Source: Hyaloperonospora brassicae (Eukaryota; Oomycota; Peronosporomycetes; Peronosporales; Peronosporaceae). Taken from it: a DNA stretch of 64,000 bases. This document shows, in pieces, positions 22,206 to 33,305 of this stretch (its first letter is position 1; every line of letters begins with the position of its first letter). A program made the translations under genes and the position numbers. The stretch spans positions 1 to 64,000 of the forward strand of contig CANTFL010000665.1 in assembly GCA_947650285.1 (NCBI GenBank), read 5' to 3'. A model generated the notes under the pieces. It searched no databases, had not been told where the DNA came from, and saw nothing but the letters and a program-made list of their open reading frames with translations.

Positions 22206-22670
22206 TCACCAAAGGGTTCGGGAATTCGCTGTTTTAAGCGACGAAGCTGACTTCTGTACCGGTGTCAACACGGCTAAGAACTCTAGCGAAACGATCGTCG
22301 AACGAAGAAAAATGATGAGCCTCATGCAGGAGAGCAAGGACCACTGTACCGTAAGTCTTCCGAAAGACCAAGGAAAGCTGCTTCTGCTGTTCAACCATTT
22401 CGTCTTTGCTATTTACCACGATATACACTTTTGCCATCATAATCATTCCGTTTTTGTCATATTTCGATAGTTAACAAAATTCATGTTGCAAGTTACGGAT
22501 AGCCCGCTCTGGGAAGGGTTGGGCTGCATGGCCAGCATTTTGATAATGCTTTTGTAACCAGTCTTCAACAAAGATATCGGTAAATGATCCGAGGCGTCGT
22601 CGAAGTCTGATTTTGGTTTTAGAGTGATGACAAGCTCCTTTGATTGATGGCGCCGTATTAAACCCATCAG
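22206..22670 (-). mobile_element. Fragment of a LINE-like (non-LTR) reverse transcriptase
   Basis: On the minus strand, 22443-22667 reads VITLKPKSDFDDASDHLPI then SLLKTGYKSIIKMLA, resembling the finger motif of LINE reverse transcriptases (P.K..D.DD...YRPISLL...YKI..K.LA). A few codons later in another frame (22234-22446) AKVYIVVNSKDEMVEQQKQL and FRKTYGTVVLALLHEAHHF could continue it. It is short, frameshifted and lacks the catalytic YADD region. Confidence 0.45.
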
Positions 22671-23014
22671 TTGCCAAGCATGATCAGTGCCGATATCATA
22701 AGCTCCGGAGGTTTTTATGCATAACAGTATTTGCTTAGTCCATTTTAACAGCCGGTACGTGGCGATAAATCATTTGCTATGAAAATAGCACCTTGGCGTT
22801 GTAAATGGAATCAACAGTCGCTCGTTATGATGAGCCGTGTTCTGTTGCTCGGTGGGACGGTCGGACATGTCGGTAACACTGCAGACAATCCTGAGAGAAT
22901 ATGATCCAGCTACGCACGTATGCCTATTCCGGCGCTTATCGATCCGTAATCGACATTTGCCGCGTAAATTTTGGTCCATAGCGCGATCGCGCTAATGTAA
23001 CGTGCTCGTCGCGT
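22671..23014. other. Intergenic, nothing recognised
   Basis: No motif, repeat or convincing frame is seen. Confidence 0.4.
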
Positions 23015-23400
23015 TCTGTGCTGTTAATGTAAAGGAAGGAGCCTGTTACATGATATGAACAGTTAAAGTAATAAATGTAATACAGGAAATTAAGATAACC
23101 GTCTGATTACAATATTACTGCATCAGTGATATTGTTGCAATGACCTAAATGTGTACTCATTAGTTCATGTAGACCACTAATAACCCACCACTCACTACTA
23201 GATGCGCGCAATGGGTATTTAGTATGAGTAGAAGTCACCATGCACTTTGTTATCTTCATAAAGCTAAGATATGGCTAAGAAGACATGACACACCTTATGA
23301 CCACATAATATCATTACAGTTTTACTTTTACACACCTGAGCGTATCTGCTTGGTCATAAGTATTCCTCGACAGTACCGCGTACGTTACCTAACAGGGCAC
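23015..23400 (+). repeat. Degenerate Ty3/Gypsy-family LTR fragment
   Basis: The order of blocks matches the LTR at 53823: CTGTTACATGA near 23043, GATATTGTTG near 23132, CTACTCATTAG-like text, CCCACC...GATGCGCGCAATGGGT near 23183-23217, and CAGTTTTACTTTTAC near 23318. The differences are many, so it is an old copy. Confidence 0.6.
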
Positions 23401-23964
23401 TTTCTTACACTGTTTTCATCAAGAGCTTGCTACGTACTGGATTCAGCGCGTAGCTACCAGTGCCTTGTTACAGGTTACGCGCTTGTAGATACATTGAAAT
23501 CGCTTTGTTGGCCTCCCCAAAGACGTCATTGGATTATCTAGGTGATCTTATCGCAACTCCTTGAGATTGTCCAATTCTACTGACGCCATTTGATAAATCA
23601 AGGGCCTAAAACGCTTCAGAATTTTTGCGATTATACGTACATTCCTTTGCTTGTACTATTTGCGCACCACGTTGACACAGTGTGCACTGCGGATCACACA
23701 AACGCCCTACAACCGGATGGTGGGTGCATTACTTACCCCTAGGTCATTCATTATTAAAAGCGCTGTGTCTGATCCTATCGGATAGGTTAGTGCGCTTGCC
23801 GTCATAGGCTTGGGTCCTGACCAGACGGCTTGATTCGTACCTGCAATACCGCTTGCAGATGATTTGATTAGTAAGGAGGGGTGGGCCGTGAATACCCAAG
23901 GAGCTGCGGTGAACATTTTATATGACGCAGGAACCGTGTATGCTGCTTTTTGCCACATTGATAA
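23401..23964. other. Intergenic, nothing recognised
   Basis: A minus-strand frame at 23707-23958 (83 codons) shows no recognisable motif. Confidence 0.4.
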
Positions 23965-24150
23965 TGTAACGGGGTAAGCCCGTTACATATGAATTGGTAC
24001 GAAAGTACATATTTTTAATCATTATCTATTACTTAATATTCAATTAACATCGCTCGAGACGAGGTGATGTTGACGGAATGTTTCCTTCGAGAGTAACATT
24101 ATTTGGTTGCTTCACTTAATGATTGATGTACATATTTCTATACCTAGCGT
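23965..24150 (+). repeat. LTR 5' fragment, second subfamily
   Basis: It begins with a perfect hairpin (TGTAACGGG, 5-base loop, CCCGTTACA) and then AATTGGTACGAA, ACATCGCTCGAGACGAGGTG and ATGTTGACGGAATGTTTC, which reappear in the LTR fragment at 52890-53310. The 3' part is missing. Confidence 0.65.
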
Positions 24151-26558
24151 TGCTGTCTAACCATCCAACAGTGCTGACATGTATTGATCATAAAGTATCA
24201 CGCACCATGAATTTCGACTCAGCGGGGAACGGCGCTGTGGATTACATTGTCGGATCAGATCGTCGCTTGCATAGTTATACGCCTTCAACTGCTTCAATCG
24301 TCCTTTTTGCCCATACGCCAAGCCAGCATGGTATAATCGGTCCAGAGCTGCGTGCTGTCAATTTAGGTACCAACCCAGGCTCTCGCAAGACGAGCCATAG
24401 TCATTTCGCGAAACATTACATAGCCCGTCTTTTGCACAGTCCCGGCGTTTCTGTTATCCACTGAACAATGAAGGCGACTTTCAATGTCGTCAAAAGACCA
24501 TCGGGATGTCAAAACCAATTGACTAGCCGTAGTAAGATGTCTGGGTCAACGTATTCATCCCTCTACCACTCCGTCGTGGATCGATTAGTGGTAAGAAAAG
24601 TATTCTGCTTAGTGATAAGCCACAATTGCTCCAGCACCTCCCACGGAACGGTCTAGATACCTCGATCAACGCGGCCGTAGATCTTAACATTGGTGATTAT
24701 CATTTGAGAAGCGGTGTGAAGCGGCTCTGATACGAGTCGGCTTCGTTGTGCTATACGGAGTATATGTTCTCATCACATTTTCCTCTCAGGGGATGGGGCA
24801 TCGCCCCGTATCATTCTACAGGTGGGGCCAGGCTCAGTCCATCCGAAGGCGTTAAGGGAAGTGCAGGAATAATCATTTTCCTTTACTACAACGAGAGAGC
24901 GGATATGTTCCGACCCTGCTGAACCTGTGGTCTTCATCCTTCAGCAGAAGAACGAGCACCTGTATGTATAAAAAGTAGAAGCTAGAAAAGTTTGGGATGT
25001 CGGCCTGTCCTAGTGTTAGGCGTGTCTACGGGTGGACTGTCTTGCGGACTGTCTTGCGGACAGTACCACCTGGTCTCGAGCACCAATGCTGTTTACCTGC
25101 CTTTCGTAGTCGGGAAGCGGACGGGGAAGTCTTGAGTGGCTAAACGCCGGAATAATGGCGATCTGGCTACTACAAGGCAAGCCGCGGGCGATCCTTTGTT
25201 TCATTCTCTTCGATATCAGTGTGTCTACCAGATTTAGATTACATTGCGGATACTTCGCTGCTGGCTCGACCGCATTTCGATAGCGAGTAACAATGTTCGG
25301 AACCTTCTATTTACACCGTCACCAATGCGGTTGGCCGACCATATGCTAATCGACATGGATGTCGGTTTGCAAAGAGTTGGCCGCTATATCGACAATACCC
25401 ACCATTTGTCTTCTGCAACTGTAACGATCCTGTCAGAAGGCTGACCGTACAACGCTGAAACCACCGCAACTAGGTGGTAGACTCCATGCGGGTCACAGAT
25501 CATTCACCTCTTCGAACGTTTGCCAACAAATCTACTCAAGGGCGTAGCCGAGCCGCATTCACCCTCTAGAAATTCTCTACCACGATTCCGCCCTTGAGTC
25601 TAGCCGTTAGGAGCTCGAGTCTCTACAAGGTCGTTGTAATGAGCATCATCAGCCGCTTGCGAAACCTCTGTCGCTAAGCAATTGCCGGTAGCGGGTGCGA
25701 CGACGGACCAAAGGCCAAATTAGATCTCCACCTGAGCCATATGGATCAAATGGATTAGTGAACCGAGGCACTCATCGACACGAATGCGATACCCCAAACT
25801 TTTACACGCGTAAGCAGATGAAGAAACGATTGTTGCTCCTACCGTGAGATCAGGGCTCATTAAGATCGGAGCTGCACCTTGCGCCGTTAAGGCTGCTTTC
25901 CTGTTCTCATTCGCGCTGGTGACGGTACATAGCTCAGCTTGTTTATAGTTCAGCATAGTTCAGCTAGACCAGATCTGTCACGCGTAACCGTCATCCAAGC
26001 CCCCACTTTGGCGCTCAAAAGTAGTCCTTCCCCCGCAGCTACAACAATATCGCCTCTTTCTTCTCCCTATCCTCTCCGTCGCCCGACGCATGGGCGACGG
26101 AGATGGAGGCAGCTGTGATGGAACTCTTCGGGCGGATGCACCAAAACACACGCGTGAGCCAAGGTTGCTGAACCGGCGGTGTAATTCTGTACAGCTTAGC
26201 TTGACGCTTCACGACTTGATGGTCACGACAGATATGAGCTCAAGTATCCGCCGCTACATAATCCTGAAAGTACTCCAGGCACGAAGTCGTTACGGAATCT
26301 ATAAAAATTTCGGAAAGAACGAGTAGGCTTAGACAAGCATAGAGTGTGAGCTAAAGACCTCCACGAAATCGTTATTTATATTTCCTGTCAAAGCACCACA
26401 AGTGCTGTTTGGATAGGCTCGAACACTAAGCCTTGTTCCACCTACGGCAAGCTGCTTGCGAACGTCACTGACGGCGGAGAGGAACAGATAGACGACCTAG
26501 CAGCTGTATCATACGTCGTCGGATTCACCGCAGCGTGAGCCGCCGCGTCCACTTCCTC
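24151..26558. other. Gene-free transposon-block DNA
   Basis: Several frames of 60-113 codons show no recognised domain. A 12-bp unit GGACTGTCTTGC is tandemly repeated at about 25034-25063. A GGGGCATCGCCCC inverted repeat lies near 24793. Confidence 0.4.
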
Positions 26559-27075
26559 TTAAGGTGTTAGACGCCTATACGCCCCCACCTTAATCGTGCT
26601 GAGGCTAGAATACGATTTTGCGAAGTCGACAAGATCATTTACGTTACCTTCTTTCTTCACAATTACGCCTTGGATCGCGTAGCTTTGCATTCGTGATAAT
26701 GCACCGTACAAGAAGGTGACCCAAATTAACACATTGGAGGCACCGCAGTCGGTATCCAGCATTAGCGTGCTTAGCGATTGCAGTGGTGTCGAACCAGAGT
26801 AGACGCACGACGATGTCAAAGGGAGGAGGATAACAGGCGAGCTTGAAACAGATCTCCAGATAGTAGATGTCGTATAATCGGGGGTATGGGAACCTAATTC
26901 CTCCATCACAAAGTCGGTCGGAATATTGGGCTTGAAAGAAAGCCGCAACCCTACCGACGTCTCTAAACTTGGTTAGATTGTGCAGCTGCAAATTGCCAAT
27001 TACGCGTCGCCCTTCGGTTTTCCGTTGAGTCCTTGCTGCTGGATCCAGATAGATCGTGCTCAGGGCGATGTGCAT
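26559..27075 (-). pseudogene. Possible retropepsin-containing retroelement scrap
   Basis: On the minus strand a 129-codon frame contains LMLDTDCGASNVLIW, reminiscent of the LD(T/S)GAS active site of LTR-retrotransposon proteases but with two extra residues. An overlapping frame contains CLQCVNLGHLLVRC, a weak zinc-knuckle-like pattern (CX2CX4HX4C). The two patterns lie in neighbouring frames in gag-to-protease order, which suggests a decayed gag-pol junction. The evidence is thin. Confidence 0.3.
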
Positions 27076-29376
27076 TGCGGAAAGGATATATCACCCCGTG
27101 GTAAGGCATTCGTACATCCTCATGACGTCCCGCAGTAGTCCGAGTGTAGAAATATTAGTGGGTGGTCTTGGTCACGTGTTTACAGACATTTTTCTTGGTC
27201 TGGCTTAGCGTGTAGTGGAGAGAAGGAAGCTTTATACGAGCCAGTCTCGCAGATTCCAAAACAACCACCGTAATTACCTTTGTTGTCTGTCGGGTCACGC
27301 GGACGAAACGAGACCGATCGAACTGTGATGTAATTCGCCCTCGAACTCGGCCTGGATAGTAGTATACAGTCTCAAACGTTCCTCACTCTTAGAGACTTTC
27401 ATTAGAAGTCCGGCATGCGACGGCCATGCGACGGCATGCGACGGCGCACATTTGTGCCTATACCAACCCAAAAATGAGATCCCATTCATCATCAGTGTCT
27501 ACCTGGCTTTGCGTTTCCCAGATCGGGCTACAAAGCTGCACAGAGTGCCCCTCGACGTGCGACGTCAGCAGGTGTAAAGTCAATAGGTCAAACAAGAAGT
27601 CCTCGATTAGCCACGTCAAATGACCGGCTCACGGCCCACATCGTGTCAACAATTCATGTGTAAGGACAAAGTTATCCGAGTAAGAAAATCTCCCACGGCA
27701 AAGTTATTCCACATAGAAAGCGACCACGGCCCTCAGCTAAGACGTATTCGAACAGTTTAAAATAACAAGCCTTCTTGCCCCTGTGATAGTAGGAATACTT
27801 TGCTGCGCAACTGGCAGCGCGACGGAACGATTCGCTACAGTAATGCAATCCTCTGCAACCAGATGTCAGACCATGGTGCATCACACTTCAACTGACCCGG
27901 CACATGGTGAACCAGCCATTTAAGTGACTAGCGCCGTACACATCTTGCAAGAAAAGAGACCGAAATTCGTATGGACGGCCCTGGGGAGGAGTCGATTCAA
28001 ATTCGGCGTCTGGAAAGGGACCGGGGCTGTGAATGACATGAGTTGAAATTCACCGACACCTTGTTGCAGAGTGCTAATTTGGCCATAACAAACGGCCTAT
28101 GTCAATTAACATAAATTAAGACACAATACGTAGTTTGCACTCGAGCCCATTGGGCAGAGCGACGCCTTTGTTGCGAGTTTTTGCCCTATTCGCATGATTG
28201 AGGGGTCTTGATCTGGACCATGTTGGAACAACGAATATTCAGTCGAAAGTGCGCAAGGAGTCGGCTTTGGTTAGCTCTGACAATGGAAGGGGCACCATAA
28301 TTTTTCAAAAGGGAGATACCGTGGAGTACTACTTTTATCTCACACCCATTAATGTAGTTGTGAGTGCACTTATGTGTGATCAGTCATGAGGTGCTTGTCA
28401 ATGGTGGACGCGGTGCTTTCTGAGCGCAACAACCCACGGTCGTCATCGTGGTGCTATGGAAGTGACGGACTCGGGCTTCGAGTGTAATGGGAAGCTATGC
28501 TTTGTACACAAACATTGTTAGCCATAAAATGAACTGAATTTTGTGCACGTGGGTGCCTTGAATTATCATGTACACTGGCGCTGAGGAAGCGAATCGATAC
28601 AAAACAGCACGCTGGGTGGTAAATAAATCTAGTAGCGCTGATTTTAGCAGACTCTTTTTCGTAATGTTTGTCGTTATATCTTTCAAAATGTCACGTAACT
28701 ATGGATATGCACATTCGCTTCGATTGTCACTCACAGCCCGTGTCCATCACCCATTGGACTCCTTTTCGGCTGACGTACGTGACTTTAGGCTAGCTTATGA
28801 GCACTGTGCTCGTGATGTTTTGCATATTTCCTCTTAAGTATAATATTCTTATGCAATCACCCTCGAGTACAGTATCCTTGTAATAATACCCTATCGGGTA
28901 ATAATATATAATAATTGCCTTTGCTCGTGATTTTGCAGCGTTTTATTCGCAACACAAATGCTCGCACTGAAATGCATATAAATTACAATATTACGTAACG
29001 GTCTCACTTCGTCTAAAACATCGAACGCGAGGATCACGCCGTGCGTAGCAGGACTTGCACTGTAAGGCTGGACTGACTTTTTGCGGCGTTTTTGTTCATC
29101 GTACACATGTGACTAGATGGATGTAGTCGAACACCGTAGTAGCAGCCATACTTCTCGTTTTTCTTACATTCACGTTGACTGTTCCACCAGTTTTCATTAC
29201 GCCATGAACTAGAATGGCAGATAGGGACGAACGGAACAACAGATGTTCTCGAGCGTGCGCCATCTTAGCTCACACTGAGCCTGCTCGTTGGGCAGGCCAC
29301 TAATAGACGATCAGCCGCAGCAGTCGTGTTGGCTGAGAAACTAGTTCGCGAGATGGTTCCGCAACAATAGCCCTTT
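27076..29376. other. Gene-free DNA left of the second gene island
   Basis: No gene is recognised. A unit of about 10 bp (CATGCGACGG) occurs about three times in a row at 27413-27447. An AT-rich stretch with GGGTAATAATATATAATAATT lies at 28895-28917. Confidence 0.4.
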
Positions 29377-30749
29377 TCAAACAATGCGCTTCTGACGAAA
29401 GAGCTCAAACAGCTGCTTGTGCTGCGTCTCACCGACTACAAACGATAGTGTCGCGTTCTTGTAGTGATCGCTGTGACCACTCAAGTTATTGATAACGTCT
29501 TCGAGAAGCACAGCTTTTCCAGAAGATGTTCCTAATCAATGAAAGCACGGTCAGATGATCTGCATAGAAAGGACCTCAAGAGAAAAACATAGAATGCAGA
29601 CCTTGGACGATCTTGACATGGGAGAAATGCACATGCAGGTGATAATAGGTAGGCTGGTAGTGCAAATACGTGCGAATGGAGCTCGCCTTGACGCCGTACT
29701 TTTCGCGCAAAATCTCTAGACTGGCATTTCTGCTTACGGACAGAACCACGCGTGAGTGACAGCTACTGCTATTCTCACAGAAATGAATAAAAGCAGTACC
29801 GGATGTTGCGCAACAGCTTCAGATGGGTGCCCGTCAGGTCACGGAGAGATCGCAGCGACCGGTCATGCACAATCGCCAGGCAGTACAGAGACTCCAACTG
29901 TAAACAGAATGCGGGCAGTCGTTACATTGTCCGGCAAGTCGAATGAAAACGCTTAAAGCAATGTGCGTGTACCTTCGACTGGTCCGACCACTTGAAGTCT
30001 GGTAGCAACACAAAACCATTGGTAGGGTGTTTGTCCTCGTAAATTATCCGGTCTGCCTCGCTCTTGCTGGACTCATCAGGATAGGCAGGACCCAGTACGA
30101 TTAGGCGTGCAACAAAAGTACTGATCCAGCCAATCACTTGCCCACTCACTGCTCAAGGATGTTATAGACCCACTCGATATTCTCCGCAGGAATGCTCTCA
30201 ATGAACGGCTTTGTAATCATCCGATATGCCTCTTTGGTCTCCACGACCATATGAAAGACCTGATCCGTGTGCTTGCGCACGTGACGCTCCGTTGCCGGGT
30301 AGATCATGCTTACCTAGACATTCGATGTCGCGCACAACAACAAGACACCACGTCGTCCGTCAGCTGTCACGCTGCACACTGTTCGTTCAGAGCATGCGCA
30401 CCTTGTACGGCTTGACATCGCGCGACACGTCGCCATGGAACGAGCTGTAGACATCGTTGACAAAGACTTCGTGGAGCGACATTCCGTTCATCAATTGGCC
30501 GAGCGTCCCTGCATCCATAGCCGCTGTCTGGATGATCAGCACGGCCGCCTTCTTATGGCGGTCGCGGTGGAAATTGCCCAGAAGCGCTAGCTCCGTGTCC
30601 GTGCGCTTGAGCACGCGCACCAAGTTGAAGCCTCTCGTCACATCTGTGGTCCCGACGTGGGCGCGGGACTTGTGCCATAGATACAGCGCCCCGAGTGCAG
30701 CCACGACGAGGGCGAGCGCCGCGCCTGGTGCCAACTGGTCGAGGATCAT
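29377..30749 (-). CDS. DCPS: Scavenger mRNA-decapping enzyme DcpS (m7GpppX diphosphatase, HIT family) with N-terminal hydrophobic segment
   Basis: Six exons: 30749-30402, 30313-30150, 30066-29973, 29897-29800, 29729-29602, 29531-29377; 987 nt, 328 aa, all junctions in frame. N-domain: [20 protein letters not shown] and [13 protein letters not shown]. Linker: [29 protein letters not shown]-domain: [47 protein letters not shown] with the HIT triad His265/267/269 (nucleophile His267), and a C-terminal helix. The enzyme hydrolyses m7GpppN left by 3'-5' mRNA decay to m7GMP, normally as a soluble domain-swapped dimer. Here residues about 9-25 are a continuous hydrophobic run ([17 protein letters not shown]) followed by HKSR, i.e. 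a membrane-anchor- or signal-like start. The start codon lies 132 bp from a divergent gene. Confidence 0.95.
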
Positions 30750-30881
30750 TGGACTCTGCGAGCTGATTGGCGGACTGATCCGCTGCGGCCACTAACGGCG
30801 ACGACCGATCTGAGCAGTTGGGCGCACTAACGGCGACGACAAATCTGAGCAGTTGAGACCAACGACGAGCGAAACCACACA
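30750..30881. promoter_or_regulatory. Shared divergent promoter with a duplicated 30-bp element
   Basis: The 132 bp between the ATGs of DcpS (-) and the zinc-ribbon gene (+) contain ACTAACGGCGACGAC..(A/C)TCTGAGCAGTTG twice (about 30793-30822 and 30828-30857), 35 bp apart. No TATA box is seen. Both genes must take their core promoters from this stretch. Confidence 0.55.
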
Positions 30882-31463
30882 ATGGCGACCTCGGGCGACA
30901 AGCGGCTGTACCCCCACCTCGCAACGACTCACGAGGAGGTGCCCAGGCACGTCCAGGCACGTGCAGTGGATAGAGCTCATGCCACAAGTAGTAGTCGACG
31001 ACGCACGCCACGAGTCTAACGTGTGTGTGTGTGTGCGCGCGTGTGCGCTGTAGCCCGATACGTCCCGCGATGCCGAGTTGGCCCGCCAGCTCCAGAACGA
31101 CGAGGGCGGCCACGTGATGGCCGTAGCACAGCCTGTCGAGCCGATCGAGATGCCATACAAGTGCGGCAACTGTGGCATGACCCATGTCGTACGCAATGTG
31201 GCGCACGGCTCGGTGTTCTACTGCACAGCATGCGGCGCGCAGAATCAGATCCTCTTGGAACATCGTCGCCCGACGGTCGTCGTGTACGTCGCTGCTACTG
31301 ATGTACCCGACGAGTCGAATGTGGTGCTCACTCTATTGTTACGTGTGTGTTTTTTTTTTTGGCCTCTGCGTCTGTGTGTCTGTGGGACTTTGGTTGTGTG
31401 TGCGCCAGCAGCGACCACGCGTATGGCTTTGTGCCGATCCCGCTCTTTTGCAGCGTCATGTAG
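30882..31463 (+). CDS. Small zinc-ribbon protein of unknown function
   Basis: Three exons: 30882-30938, 31054-31283, 31409-31463; 342 nt, 113 aa. The splice sites GTGCCC/TAG and GTACGT/CAG keep phase exactly, and the stop falls in exon 3. The protein has an Asp/Glu-rich N-terminal helix (DAELARQLQNDE), then one zinc ribbon made of two CX2C knuckles, CGNC and CTAC, 18 residues apart (YKCGNCGMTHVV...SVFYCTACGAQNQIL), and a short hydrophobic tail (YGFVPIPLFCSVM at the C-terminus). I do not recognise the family. The tail could insert in or associate with a membrane (inference). Intron 1 ends in a (GT)n tract and intron 2 contains a T11 run. Confidence 0.6.
31019..31035. repeat. (GT)n microsatellite in intron 1 of the zinc-ribbon gene
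   Basis: Alternating GT precedes the acceptor ...CGCTGTAG by less than 20 bp and may form part of the pyrimidine-poor branch/acceptor region. Confidence 0.7.
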
Positions 31464-31773
31464 CTGCAGTGCTACGAGGCGCGGGCTGACAAGTACCATG
31501 GTCAGCGAAAGGAACGGTCTGGGTCGGTCGGGTGCAGAGCTGGTGGGCTCGAGAGCTCCTGTGTGCATGTACATCCAGTCGCGGCAGTGTGTAGCACTGT
31601 TGAAGCTGCCAGCGCTTTATATCGATTGTTTTAAACATTGTGGGGTGTTTATTTGTCATTTGCGACATACTCGTGCTTGCGTCCCTGTCAAACACGATAT
31701 CGGATTGCCAATCCCCTTCGATCGTCAGCCGACCCGACGACACTGTCACGCACGCACCGACTCGAGCGAGCAG
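31464..31773. other. Intergenic space before ARPC5
   Basis: About 310 bp with no gene; it must hold the ARPC5 promoter. No defined motif is seen. Confidence 0.5.
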
Positions 31774-32154
31774 ATGGCGGCGGACGAGACTCAGATAGCT
31801 GCGAGTGTGCAGACCCGCGCGGCGCAAGTGCAGGGGCTGCTGGCCCAGCGCAAGCACGAGGAGGCGGTGCGCGCTGCGCTGGAAGACCCGCCGCTGCAGT
31901 CGAAGAACAACGCGGTGAAGGACGAGAACGCCAAGGTCGTCATGACTGCGCTGCTGGCGTGCAACAAGGGCGAGATGCAGCGTGCGATCGACTCGCTTGG
32001 CGTCGCGCTGGAGGACAGTCTCATGAAGTACCTCATGCGGTTCCTCGGCATCGCGTCGCAGAGTGCAGCGATGCTCGAGTGGCACCAGAAGTTGGTGCTC
32101 AAGGCCGGCTCGGGCTGCGTGATGCGCGCGTTTACAGAGCGCAAGCAGGTCTGA
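31774..32154 (+). CDS. ARPC5: Arp2/3 complex subunit 5 (p16)
   Basis: Intronless, 126 aa (human 151). The start MAADETQIAASVQTRAAQVQ follows a clear upstream stop context. Family landmarks: helix AVRAALEDPPLQSKNNAVKD, AKVVMTALLACNKGEM, IDSLGVALEDSLMKYLMRF (cf. LDKNGVDLLMKYIYKGF in animals), SAAMLEWHQKLVLKAG and the C-terminal RAFTERKQV. ARPC5 is the small helical subunit that tethers ARPC1 to the rest of the Arp2/3 complex, which nucleates branched actin. The protein is shorter at the N-terminus than animal forms, where the flexible extension is not essential for fold. The gene is GC-rich relative to surrounding DNA. Longer frames in other registers here are shadows. Confidence 0.93.
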   Translation: MAADETQIAASVQTRAAQVQGLLAQRKHEEAVRAALEDPPLQSKNNAVKDENAKVVMTALLACNKGEMQRAIDSLGVALEDSLMKYLMRFLGIASQSAAMLEWHQKLVLKAGSGCVMRAFTERKQV

Positions 32155-32292
32155 GCAGCTGCAGGCGGGAGGGAGACTGCGAGATGGACGGAGGAAACGG
32201 GGGGGACTGCGGTGCGGGGCTGTGGAGGTACGTTGTGGGCGTTACAATGTGGTGGACGACAGAGAGTGAAACACTTGGCTGTATGAATGACG

Positions 32293-33305
32293 TTAGACGA
32301 GAGGGGCGGCTTTGGGGGCAGCATTGTGGGCTAGAAACGTCTCGAGTAATTGCATGGTCGCGTTGCTGTTCGACTCGTCGTGTGCGAGCTGCTGGATGAT
32401 GCTAAAGTGGTTGCAATTGGCCACGACGTGGCGCTGGACGTTGGGCTGTGCAAGTCGCAGGTTGTAAGGAACTCGACCAACGAACGAGAGATAAAAGCAG
32501 CATACGCACATTTTTTCCTTCTGCCATGAGCCAGTGCGCGAGTTCTTGTGCATCTTGTTGGAAATGGAAATCGTCTTGCGCATTCACGAGCAGCAGGGGC
32601 ATTTTCGCGAGTGGCGACGTCGACCCGACTCGCGTGACTGTCGTCATGATGGAAGCCTGTCGCCAGTGCTCGACACGGTCACCGAAGGGTGGCTCCGCCA
32701 CGAGCGAGCCAAAGAATGGAGCGTTCGCGAGTCGCACAATGTTATAGACACCAGAGATGCCGACCGCTCCTTTGACAACCGCATCGACTGGTTGCTTCAG
32801 TCCAGCTGCCTGCAGATAGTCTGGGTCGGCTACAATCAGCATGACGAGATGCGCACCTGCGCTGTGCCCCACTAGCACCATGTTGTCTGGGTCCCCGCCA
32901 AACTGTTCACGAGAGCCACACACGCGTGAGCGCTCGACCAGATCCACGAGAGGTGACGGAAGGTTCGACCTGGGCAATGTTCCCGTGTAGCCACGCGACT
33001 GCAGCAGCGACATCGTTGACGTGTGCGGGGTGACGCACGTCGGGTGATAGCCGGTAGTTGACAGTCACGCCCAAGTATCCAGCCCGCACGAAGGCCGCGT
33101 CGATATCTTTGTTCAGTCCTGCGCTCTTGTCCCCGCGTTGCCACGCGCCGCCATGAACAAACACGCAAGTGGGCAGCTTAGCGTGCAGCGGAACTCGCCG
33201 TGGGATGGCAATATCGAGCGCCTGCAATGCGTGCGGAGCTTCCGTGACGTACGGCACGTCCTTCCAGCTGTAGGCGCTGAGCATCGACAGCGACCGCCGC
33301 AGCAT
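32293..33305 (-). CDS. Alpha/beta-hydrolase, kynurenine formamidase-like
   Basis: Three exons: 33305-32970, 32902-32510, 32445-32293; 882 nt, 293 aa. Oxyanion motif HGGAW at residues 51-55; nucleophile elbow GHSAG with Ser126; acid candidate Asp222/223 in LLLVNAQDD; catalytic His256 in ANCNHFSI. This motif set and the spacing match the arylformamidase/kynurenine formamidase group (HGG.W..GDKS, GHSAGAHL, (D/N)HF.I), which hydrolyses N-formylkynurenine in tryptophan breakdown. Related esterases share the same motifs, so the substrate is an inference. MLRRSLSML... is mildly basic, possibly an organelle presequence. The frame stays open upstream of the ATG, but that part overlaps WDR61 exons and is not taken as coding. 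The ATG is 109 bp from the divergent WDR61 ATG. Confidence 0.87.

Noticed and set aside
30553..31263. 236-codon minus-strand frame across the DcpS/zinc-ribbon promoter
   Set aside because: It overlaps DcpS exon 1 in another frame and the zinc-ribbon exons on the opposite strand; no motif.
31456..32085. 209-codon minus-strand frame and a 253-codon plus-strand frame (31638-32399)
   Set aside because: Both overlap ARPC5 in other registers and read as Arg/Ala/Gly-rich shadow text.
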